Positions 5,615 through 10,696 of a stretch of 10,696 bases of DNA are shown here, piece by piece. The notes below the pieces were generated by a model. That model made no database searches. It had not been told where the DNA came from and saw only the letters and a list, made by a program, of their open reading frames with translations. The stretch is from Pseudomonadota bacterium (GTDB lineage: Bacteria; Pseudomonadota; Alphaproteobacteria; Rhodobacterales; Rhodobacteraceae). Each line of letters begins with the position of its first letter. Positions within the stretch are counted from its first letter, which is position 1. Both the position numbers and the translations under genes were made by a program. The stretch covers positions 1 to 10,696 of the forward strand of contig JAKAJW010000258.1 in assembly GCA_021813645.1 (NCBI GenBank), given 5' to 3'.

Positions 5615-6788
5615 CCTCGGCCTCGCTGCTTTCGAGCGCTCGCAGGGCCTCGAACGTGTAGATGCCCGAGTCGTGGCCATCGCTGAAGGCGATGCCAAGT
5701 GCATAGTTGCCGACGCTCCAGATCCGAAGCGGCACCACGTCGAGCGGCACCTTCGCAGGATCGAGGAGCGCCTTCCCGGTGAGTTCGTCGCGACAGGCCG
5801 CGCAGCGGCATGCCAGGCGCAGCCCGCGCGGGTCGAGGTGCCGGGTGCCGTCGGGCCAGCCGATCGTCAGGCCAGTCGCGTCGTAGTCGAGCGCCAGCGG
5901 CCGGCCGGCGGGGCCGCCGGAGGCCGGCGCGGGCCGACCGGCCCCGGTGGAGGGCGTCCAGTCGAACGGCACGCGGAGTCCGCCGGACGGCGCCAGATCG
6001 CCCGCCAGTGCGTCGGCGATCGCCTCGAAGGCGCGGGCGGCCGGGCTCGCCGGGGCGTCGACGACCAGCGGTACCCCGCTGTCGCCCCCGTCGACGATGG
6101 CCGGATCGAGCGGGATGGCCCCGAGGAAGGGCACTCCGATACCTTCGGCGACACTCCGGCCGCCGCCCTGATGGAAGATATGCGTGACCCCGCCGCAGGA
6201 GGGGCAGGTGAACCCGCTCATGTTCTCGACGATGCCGAGGATGGGCACGCTCACCTGCTCCATCATCCGGATCCCGCGCCGGGCGATCTTCAGGCTCACA
6301 TCCTGCGGGGTGGAGACGACGACCGCGCCAGCGAGCGGGAAGGACTGCGCCAGGGTCAGCTGGGTGTCGCCGGTGCCGGGCGGCAGGTCGAGCAGCAGCA
6401 CGTCCAGCGTGCCCCAGTCCACCTGGGTGACGAACATGCGCAAGTATTTGGTGACCATCGGCCCGCGCAGGACGGCCGGCCGGTCGTCGCCGGTCAGCAT
6501 CGCCATCGAGATGACCTTGATGCCGTGGGCCTCGGCCGGGATCACCTTGCCGCCAGACGACATGGCCGGAGGCGCATCGGCAGAGATGCCGAGCATGCCG
6601 GGGATAGACGGGCCATAGAGATCGGCATCCACCAGCCCGACCCGCAGCCCGCGCCGGGCAAGAATGGTGGCGAGGTTGGCCGAAACCGTCGACTTGCCGA
6701 CGCCGCCCTTGCCACTCGCAACGGCGATGAGTCGGCCGAGACGGGCAAGGGAATCGGCCGGCCCGGCCTGACGTAGCACGGCGCTCAC
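5607..6788 (-). CDS. Mrp/ApbC-type Fe-S carrier P-loop ATPase with C-terminal DUF971 domain (HCF101-like)
   Basis: A 393-residue protein. Residues about 18-265 are an Mrp/NBP35-type ATPase: deviant Walker A GKGGVGKST (26-34), VDADLYGPSIPGML (53-66), Walker B LLLDLPPGTGDTQLTL (131-146), and the cluster-binding CPSC at C195-C198 in ENMSGFTCPSCGG. A Gly/Pro/Ala linker (about 268-300) leads to a DUF971 (GBBH-like N-terminal) domain, about 303-385, with LTIGWPDGTRHLD, LACRCAACRDELTG (C327, C329, C332) and GNYALGIAFSDGHDSGIYTF. Mrp plus DUF971 is the layout of chloroplast HCF101, but the N-terminal MIP18/DUF59 domain of HCF101 and of many bacterial Mrp proteins is missing. These ATPases bind and hand over [4Fe-4S] clusters. 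Start is a GTG at 6788 overlapping the upstream stop (GTGA); the stop overlaps the Nfu fusion. Probably a second Mrp specialised to this operon rather than the housekeeping copy. Confidence 0.9.
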   Translation of the reverse strand: MSAVLRQAGPADSLARLGRLIAVASGKGGVGKSTVSANLATILARRGLRVGLVDADLYGPSIPGMLGISADAPPAMSSGGKVIPAEAHGIKVISMAMLTGDDRPAVLRGPMVTKYLRMFVTQVDWGTLDVLLLDLPPGTGDTQLTLAQSFPLAGAVVVSTPQDVSLKIARRGIRMMEQVSVPILGIVENMSGFTCPSCGGVTHIFHQGGGRSVAEGIGVPFLGAIPLDPAIVDGGDSGVPLVVDAPASPAARAFEAIADALAGDLAPSGGLRVPFDWTPSTGAGRPAPASGGPAGRPLALDYDATGLTIGWPDGTRHLDPRGLRLACRCAACRDELTGKALLDPAKVPLDVVPLRIWSVGNYALGIAFSDGHDSGIYTFEALRALESSEAEDV

Positions 6789-7090
6789 GGCGTCACCGCC
6801 CTTCGGTCTTGCCCCCTGCCCCTGTTTTGCCCGAGCGCGGCGGTCAGCGGAACCGTGACACAGGTCAGAACCCGCCCCGTCGCGTCGGCGACGATCCGGG
6901 ACCGGCGGCGGGGGGAAAAGAAGGTCAGGCGAAGCCGTCCCGCGTCCTCGCCCTCGCCCCGTTCGAGCCGGCTTGTGATCGCGCCCTCGCGCATGCCGCG
7001 CTGCAGCTCTTCGGGGCTCAGGGCAAGCGCCCGGGCTAGGTAGGCGGCCTCGATCTGCGCCTGCCCGTCAACGAATTCGATCCGTGCCAT
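6785..7090 (-). CDS. DUF6522 family small protein
   Basis: A 101-residue protein of unknown function. It begins MARIEFVDGQAQIEAAYLAR, continues ALALSPEELQRGMREGAI, then TSRLERGEGEDAGRLRLTFF and ends in a short basic tail. The mixed strand/helix pattern (IEF.DG...I...yLA..l.L..e.l..g.r.G...sr.E.G..edaGrlrLtf) matches what I know as DUF6522. The same pattern recurs inside the Nfu fusion two genes downstream. No catalytic residues, cysteines suited to metal binding, signal peptide or membrane segment stand out (single Cys in VLTCVTV). The ATG at 7090 is chosen over an upstream in-frame GTG (7105) because AGAGG lies 6-7 nt before it. Its stop overlaps the Mrp start by 4 nt. Family assignment is fairly sure; function is open, perhaps a partner of the Mrp/Nfu pair. 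Confidence 0.75.
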   Translation of the reverse strand: MARIEFVDGQAQIEAAYLARALALSPEELQRGMREGAITSRLERGEGEDAGRLRLTFFSPRRRSRIVADATGRVLTCVTVPLTAALGQNRGRGQDRRAVTP

Positions 7091-7145
7091 CTCTGCCTCT
7101 TTCACGCTTGCAGGGCTCTCGAGAAACGAGGGCCAGTTCGGCCCC

Positions 7146-7406
7146 CTAAACCTCCGCCATGCGGGTGAGGGCGAGCTGCCATTCCTCCGGTCCGTCCTTC
7201 AGCCATTCGCTTTGAAACAGGCCCGGCCAGTTGGCCTCGATATGCCGCAACAGCGGGAGGGGCGCGTGGTCGTTGATCAGCACGAAGCTCTCCCCCGGCA
7301 AGAGCTGCTCGAGCGCGGCGAAGACCGTGGCGTGCCGCTCGGGCGGGACCAGCGGGCGAAGGTCCACGACGGTGGCGGCGTCTGTCGAGTCGGTGTCGGT
7401 CGGCAT
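7146..7406 (-). CDS. DUF2249 domain protein
   Basis: An 86-residue protein. After a short Thr/Asp-rich leader it has VVDLRPLVPPERHATVFAAL (13-32), QLLPGESFVLINDHAPLPLL (34-53) and a C-terminal Trp-rich strand region (EWQLALTRM). This is the DUF2249 pattern: 'DLRp..PpeRh', 'L.pGesf.li.DH.P.PL'. DUF2249 is a small TusA-like alpha/beta domain often encoded beside hemerythrins, NO reductase or nitrite reductase genes. Its biochemical role is not established. The ATG at 7406 is preceded by an AAGGA site; longer upstream starts would run into the promoter region with its 17-bp palindrome and are unlikely. It is probably the first gene of the nine-gene unit, with 55 bp to the next gene, in which I see only a weak 5-bp inverted repeat. 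Confidence 0.8.
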   Translation of the reverse strand: MPTDTDSTDAATVVDLRPLVPPERHATVFAALEQLLPGESFVLINDHAPLPLLRHIEANWPGLFQSEWLKDGPEEWQLALTRMAEV

Positions 7407-7450
7407 TCCGGCTTTCCTTTCTGAAGACCGCGGCAGACTGCGCCTTAAAA

Positions 7451-7467
7451 AAATATTGTCAATATTT
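7451..7467. promoter_or_regulatory. Perfect 17-bp palindrome, candidate operator of the divergent promoter region
   Basis: AAATATTG-T-CAATATTT is a perfect 8-1-8 inverted repeat in an A/T-rich island within very GC-rich DNA, in the 98-bp region between the DUF2249 gene and the gltD-like gene. Its centre reads TTGACA on the minus strand (7462-7457), a perfect -35 hexamer, and TTGTCA on the plus strand (7456-7461). A protein bound here would cover the -35 area in both directions. NsrR, encoded 1.5 kb away in the divergent unit, is the prime candidate because Rrf2 proteins bind A/T-rich palindromes with one central base, but the sequence is not the enterobacterial NsrR consensus. It does not fit the FNR/Dnr box. 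Confidence 0.65.
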
Positions 7468-7504
7468 CTTTTTGTCGATAGGGACACTCGGAACGGAGGT
7501 ACCG

Positions 7505-8995
7505 ATGGCCGACAGGATGCAGCAGTATGTCACCAGCGCCCGTCAGGCGGCGGCCAAGCGCTCGCCGGCCGAACGGATTGCGGACCACAACGAGATCCGC
7601 CCTGACCTCGCCGCCGGTGAGGCCGACCGGCAGGCCGCACGGTGCGAACAGTGCGGCACGCCCTACTGCCAGGTCTACTGCCCGCTGCACAACAACATCC
7701 CCGACTGGCTGAAGATGACGGCGGAAGGGCGGATGGAAGAGGCCTACCACCTCGCCCAGGCCACCAACAATTTCCCCGAAATCTGCGGCCGCATCTGCCC
7801 GCAGGAACGGCTATGTGAGGCCAAATGGGCCTGTACGCTGGAACAGGCGGGCCACGGCGCGGTGACGATCGGCGGAGTCGAGCGCCATGTCGGCGAGACC
7901 GCCTGGGCAAATGGCTGGGTCCGGCCGCGCGTGCCGGTCCGACCGAGCGGGCAGAGGGTGGCAATCGTCGGCGCCGGCCCGGCCGGAATGGCCGCGGCGG
8001 AAGAGCTGCGGGCGGCGGGGCACGAGGTGCACCTCTACGACGCGCATGCCCGGATGGGCGGGCTGATGTCTTACGGCATCCCCGAATTCAAGATGGAGCA
8101 GCATGTGGTGGCCCGCCGCGCTGGCCTCCTGCTCGATGCGGGGGTGATCCTCCACGGCGACCGAGTGCTCGGCCGCGACCCGGGGCTTGAGGAGCTGCGC
8201 GCGCACCACGATGCCGTCGTTCTGGCCTATGGCGCGCATGTCGCGCGCCGGCTCGGCACACCCGGGGCCGCCCTCTCCGGCGTGGTTTCGGCGATGGACT
8301 ATCTCGTCGCCTCCTCGCGCGCTCTGATCGGCGAGACAGAGCGGCCAGGGATCGACGCGGCGGACAAATGGGTGGTGGTTATCGGCGGCGGCGATACTGC
8401 GATGGATTGTGTGCGCACCGCAGTGCGGCAGGGCGCGGCCGGGGTCACATGCCTCTACCGGCGCGACCGGGCGAATATGCCCGGCTCGGCGCGCGAGGTC
8501 GAGAACGCCGAAGAAGAGGGTACCGCCTTCGGCTGGCAGAGCCAGCCCGAGGCGCTGATGGACGTGCCGGTGGACGTGATCGCCTCGCGCCCTGATGGCT
8601 TCGGATCGCGTGGTGCCGTGCGCATGGTGCGCGCCCACCGCACCCGACTGGCCGCGTCGGGGAAGGGCACACGACTGGTGCCCGAGCGGGTGCCGGGCTC
8701 GGAGTTCGAGATCGCCGCAGACCTCGTCGTCAACGCGCTCGGCTTCACGGTCGAGGATGTCGGGGCGCTGACCGGCGGCGCCGTGGCCATGACGGCCCAA
8801 GGCCGCATCGCGGCGGACCGCACGAGTCGCATGACGGCGGCCCAAGGTGTCTTCGCCGCAGGCGACGCGCGGCTCGGGCCTTCGCTAGCGGTCTGGGCCA
8901 TCCGCGAGGGGCGAGAGGTGGCGGCAACCGTAGCGCGCTACCTCGACGCCATGCCCGCGCGGCCGGAACTGGAAGCCGGTGCGGCGGCGGGGTAA
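7505..8995 (+). CDS. GltD-like NAD(P)-dependent flavin/Fe-S oxidoreductase (orphan glutamate synthase small subunit homologue)
   Basis: A 496-residue protein like the NADPH-oxidising beta subunit of glutamate synthase. Residues about 40-115 carry the Fe-S-binding Cys motifs CEQCGTPYCQVYCPLHNNIP (C47, C50, C55, C59) and CGRICPQERLCEAKWAC (C94, C98, C104, C110). The FAD-binding Rossmann motif is RVAIVGAGPAGMAAAEEL (151-168); the NADPH-binding motif is VVVIGGGDTAMDC around 290-302; the C-terminal FAD contact is AAGDARLGPSLAVWAIREGR. It probably passes electrons from NADPH to a partner. No large subunit gene (gltB) is in the window, so the acceptor is unknown and glutamate synthesis is not implied. 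The ATG at 7505 follows GGAGGT (7495-7500); the in-frame TTG at 7472 lies in the promoter region and is rejected. nsrR starts 33 bp downstream, suggesting one transcript. Confidence 0.88.
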   Translation: MADRMQQYVTSARQAAAKRSPAERIADHNEIRPDLAAGEADRQAARCEQCGTPYCQVYCPLHNNIPDWLKMTAEGRMEEAYHLAQATNNFPEICGRICPQERLCEAKWACTLEQAGHGAVTIGGVERHVGETAWANGWVRPRVPVRPSGQRVAIVGAGPAGMAAAEELRAAGHEVHLYDAHARMGGLMSYGIPEFKMEQHVVARRAGLLLDAGVILHGDRVLGRDPGLEELRAHHDAVVLAYGAHVARRLGTPGAALSGVVSAMDYLVASSRALIGETERPGIDAADKWVVVIGGGDTAMDCVRTAVRQGAAGVTCLYRRDRANMPGSAREVENAEEEGTAFGWQSQPEALMDVPVDVIASRPDGFGSRGAVRMVRAHRTRLAASGKGTRLVPERVPGSEFEIAADLVVNALGFTVEDVGALTGGAVAMTAQGRIAADRTSRMTAAQGVFAAGDARLGPSLAVWAIREGREVAATVARYLDAMPARPELEAGAAAG

Positions 8996-9028
8996 GGCCA
9001 TGGGCAGCCACCTGCGGAGGATCGCCCC

Positions 9029-9460
9029 ATGCGCCTGACAATGGCATCGGACTACGCCCTGCGCGTGCTCCTCTTCGCAGCGGCGCATTGCGAACGGATG
9101 ATCACCATCGAGGAGACGCTCGCGGCCAACAACATCTCGCGCGGGCACCTGATGAAGGTGGTGCGCGTGCTGGCTAACAAGGGGTTTCTGCGGTCGCAGC
9201 GCGGGCGCACAGGGGGCTTCACGCTCGGGCGCCCGCCCGCGGAAATCCGCCTTGGCGATGTCGTGCGCGCGACCGAACCCGATTTCCGTGTCGTCGAATG
9301 TTTCGGCCCTGGCAGCAGCTGCGCGATCCTTCCGGTCTGCCGCCTGCCACGCGTGCTGAAAGAGGCGCTCGCGGCGTTCATGGCGGTGATGGACGCGCAT
9401 ACCCTGGAGGAGCTGATCCTGCGCCCCGACGATTTCGGCCTGAGCCTGCCGGCGAAGTGA
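9029..9460 (+). CDS. nsrR: NsrR, Rrf2-family NO-sensing transcriptional repressor
   Basis: A 143-residue Rrf2 protein. The N-terminal winged helix includes MRLTMASDYALRVLLFAA, the recognition region NNISRGHLMKVVRVLANKG and the wing RSQRGRTGGFTLGRP. Next come IRLGDVVRATEPDFRVVECF and three conserved cysteines C91, C98 and C104 (ECFGPGSSCAILPVCRL), which in NsrR hold a [4Fe-4S] cluster with Asp8; Asp8 is present in MASDY. NO destroys the cluster and releases DNA, derepressing NO-detoxification genes. The cysteine spacing (x6, x5) differs slightly from E. coli NsrR (x4, x5). GGAGG lies 8 nt before the ATG. It is the second gene after the GltD-like gene. Likely targets are its own unit and the divergent nine-gene unit (inference). 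The E-P-(D/L) segment and Cys pattern make NsrR far more likely than IscR or RirA. Confidence 0.93.
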   Translation: MRLTMASDYALRVLLFAAAHCERMITIEETLAANNISRGHLMKVVRVLANKGFLRSQRGRTGGFTLGRPPAEIRLGDVVRATEPDFRVVECFGPGSSCAILPVCRLPRVLKEALAAFMAVMDAHTLEELILRPDDFGLSLPAK

Positions 9461-9470
9461 CCGGTCGGGC

Positions 9471-9489
9471 CGGTTGGCCACACCAGCCG
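9471..9489 (+). terminator. Possible weak terminator hairpin after nsrR
   Basis: CGGTTGG-CCACA-CCAGCCG can form a 7-bp stem with one G-T wobble and a 5-nt loop, beginning 10 bp after the nsrR stop. There is no T-run after it, so it is at best a weak or factor-aided terminator. Confidence 0.35.
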
Positions 9490-9510
9490 TCCCTGGCCGC
9501 TTCGCTTGTC

Positions 9511-9548
9511 GTGGTCGGCGATGGCGCGCCGTGCCTGTCCCCGACCAC
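9511..9548. repeat. 8-bp inverted repeat with nested GGCGCGCC palindrome in the nsrR-ubiV convergent gap
   Basis: GTGGTCGG (9511-9518) and CCGACCAC (9541-9548) are perfect inverted copies separated by 22 bp, which itself holds the palindrome GGCGCGCC (9523-9530). The structure lies between two converging genes, after nsrR and after ubiV, where a two-way transcription end is expected. No T-tract flanks it on either side. A structural role in ending transcription from ubiV is the simplest guess; the remainder of 9461-9580 shows no gene. Confidence 0.45.
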
Positions 9549-9580
9549 CTACGGAACCGATACTCTCCCCGCTCCCGGAT

Positions 9581-10498
9581 TCAGGCTGATACCGCCGCGC
9601 CAACCCGGTCGATCCGACGATAGCCGGCGGTGCCGTGGTAGAAGCCGTTGCTGAAGCCGGTTCTGCCACATAGGCCGCGAAGGCTTTCCCGCGCCTCCCC
9701 CGCTTCGACGCGGCCCTCAAGGCACGCGGCGAACGCCTCTGCCACGGCCACCATGTCCACGTCCTGCGGCATGAGGCGGGCGTGGGAGACACCCATCGCC
9801 TGCAACGCGGGCAGTTCGTCCAAGAGCTCGACATAGCTCTCGGACTGGGTCTGGATTCCGTTGACGCGCAGCATCGCGCGGCCGTCCCGGGTGGACAGCG
9901 GCATCCCGTCGGGATCGTCTTCGCAGACGAACTGGCAGTTGTCCTTTGTCCGCCCGTGGGCGCGGGCGTGATAGCAGCGCGCGGAGACGGCGAGCGGGGC
10001 ACGCCCGAAGACCTGAACCTCCACGTCGATCCCGAGCGCTCCGGCCGCCCTCGACGCTGCCGCGATCGCTTCGCCGGGCATCTCGGCGGGCAGGCAGACG
10101 TGGCTTGCCCCCTGCCCCGCCAGCCAGGCAATCGTCGCCTCGTTATAGGCGTTCAGGAACGGCCCGATCCGGTGCGGCCGGCCCTGTCGCGCAAAGAGCC
10201 CGGAGGCGTTGTTGATCTCGATCTCGGGGTGTTCCAGCGAGGCGAGGCCCGCCGTCGCCTCGCGTTCGCGCTTCAGCATCACCTCGGCGAGCGAAGACAG
10301 GACGACCGTCTTCCCCGCCCGTTCCAGCCGCGCGATCACCTCCGGCAGGTCGCGCTCGAAGAACGGCGCGCGCTTCGAGCAGATCACCTCGCCAAGATAG
10401 ACGGTGCCGACCGGCGCCTCGTCGGCGATGCGCGCGTAGAAGTCGCGCTTCTTTTCGGCGGACCAGTGATAGGCGATCGGGCCAAGCGTGAGTTCCAT
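9581..10498 (-). CDS. ubiV: UbiV, oxygen-independent ubiquinone hydroxylation protein (U32 family)
   Basis: A 305-residue member of the U32 peptidase-like family. UbiV works with UbiU and UbiT to hydroxylate the ubiquinone ring without O2, allowing quinone synthesis during anaerobic respiration. The four Fe-S ligands are at the places expected from E. coli UbiV: C40 in YLGEVICSKR, then C175, C188 and C192 in SARCYHARAHGR and KDNCQFVCED. Other typical stretches are LGPIAYHW at the start, INNASGLF, IGPFLNAYNE and FGRAPLAVSARCYHARAHGR. The ATG (10498) lies 4 bp after the ubiU stop, and its GGAGG ribosome site lies within the last ubiU codons, so the two are coupled. It is cytoplasmic. Length is close to E. 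coli UbiV. Identification is firm; neighbouring NO and denitrification genes fit anaerobic respiration. Confidence 0.94.
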   Translation of the reverse strand: MELTLGPIAYHWSAEKKRDFYARIADEAPVGTVYLGEVICSKRAPFFERDLPEVIARLERAGKTVVLSSLAEVMLKREREATAGLASLEHPEIEINNASGLFARQGRPHRIGPFLNAYNEATIAWLAGQGASHVCLPAEMPGEAIAAASRAAGALGIDVEVQVFGRAPLAVSARCYHARAHGRTKDNCQFVCEDDPDGMPLSTRDGRAMLRVNGIQTQSESYVELLDELPALQAMGVSHARLMPQDVDMVAVAEAFAACLEGRVEAGEARESLRGLCGRTGFSNGFYHGTAGYRRIDRVGAAVSA

Positions 10499-10502
10499 CG
10501 CC

Positions 10503-10696
10503 TCACCTCCACTTCTTCGATTTGAATGCGCCCTGGGTTTCCTTCTGACCCTCGGTCAGCGCCACCAGATCGGCCAGGTTCGGCTCGGCGCCGGCGCGGA
10601 TGTCGTCCACCGCGCGGCGGAAGTTCGACACGACGCTGCGGACATAGGATTTCGACCGCTGCCGGCCCTCGATCTTGAAGGCGTGGACGCCAGATC
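10503..10696 (-). CDS. ubiU: UbiU C-terminal fragment (oxygen-independent ubiquinone hydroxylation)
   Basis: The last 63 residues plus stop of a U32-family protein; the rest lies beyond the right edge. The fragment contains HAFKIEGRQRSKSYVRSVVS, the 'KIEGR.rs..Yv' motif typical of U32 proteins and of the UbiU side of the UbiU/UbiV pair, then FRRAVDDIRAG, and a tail ending KSKKW-R. UbiU forms a heterodimer with UbiV, each carrying a [4Fe-4S] cluster; the UbiU cluster cysteines would be upstream and out of view. The order ubiU-ubiV with a 4-bp gap is the usual arrangement. Assignment rests on the motif and the adjacent ubiV. Confidence 0.88.
   Translation of the reverse strand, partial: SGVHAFKIEGRQRSKSYVRSVVSNFRRAVDDIRAGAEPNLADLVALTEGQKETQGAFKSKKWR

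Noticed and set aside
5615..5704. Longer N-terminus for the Nfu fusion (start at 5704)
   Set aside because: The added residues are basic, low-complexity shadow of the Mrp C-terminus; the ATG at 5614 gives the 8-nt overlap typical of this operon.
5031..6776. 581-codon plus-strand open frame opposite the Mrp and Nfu genes
   Set aside because: Length comes from lack of stops in high-GC DNA; the composition is unlike a protein and the opposite strand encodes clear domains.
7130..7144. GGGCC-AGTTC-GGCCC inverted repeat between the DUF2249 and DUF6522 genes as a terminator
   Set aside because: Only a 5-bp stem with no T-run in either direction; not enough to split the operon.
1..10696. Insertion sequences, CRISPR arrays, tRNA or rRNA genes
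   Set aside because: No transposase motifs, regularly spaced repeats or tRNA-like cloverleaf sequences were seen on reading through; the window is almost fully explained by protein genes.

Overview
The window is GC-rich DNA with strong third-position G/C bias. Its gene content points to an alphaproteobacterium of the Rhodobacterales (Paracoccus/Rhodobacter/Rhodovulum-like) that can respire nitrate or nitrogen oxides. That placement is an inference from protein character and gene company, not from a taxonomic marker. Nearly every gene belongs to nitrogen-oxide respiration, nitric oxide (NO) defence, Fe-S cluster handling or anaerobic quinone synthesis.

Layout. At the left edge is the N-terminus of a NarK-type nitrate/nitrite transporter (minus strand, runs off the window). 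An intergenic region with two FNR/Dnr-type boxes follows, then a Crp/FNR-family regulator without cluster cysteines (Dnr/NnrR type, plus strand). Positions 1114-7406 are a densely packed run of nine minus-strand genes. In transcription order these are a DUF2249 protein, a DUF6522 protein, an Mrp ATPase with a C-terminal DUF971 domain, a multidomain Nfu/NifU-like scaffold, a group III truncated haemoglobin, a YtfE/RIC-like hemerythrin, an AhpD-like CxxC protein, a 5-formyltetrahydrofolate cyclo-ligase family protein and NnrS. Six of the eight junctions are stop/start overlaps or a gap of 12 nt; the other two are gaps of 33 and 55 nt. One transcript with translational coupling is likely.

A divergent control region (7407-7504) carries a perfect 17-bp palindrome. 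From it a two-gene plus-strand unit runs the other way: a GltD-like flavin/Fe-S oxidoreductase and NsrR, the Rrf2-family NO-sensing repressor. At the right edge, on the minus strand, are ubiV (complete) and the 3' end of ubiU, for oxygen-independent ubiquinone synthesis.

How it fits together (inference). The nine-gene unit looks like an NO-stress module combining NO-binding or NO-handling proteins (NnrS, truncated haemoglobin, di-iron hemerythrin) with Fe-S delivery and repair proteins (Mrp, Nfu) and several unassigned partners. NsrR in the divergent unit is the obvious candidate to control it through the 7451-7467 palindrome. The Dnr-type regulator and its boxes would control the nitrate/denitrification side. 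The least described parts are the four-segment Nfu fusion, the two DUF6522 copies flanking Mrp, and the hemerythrin with a Tyr in place of one iron-ligand His.
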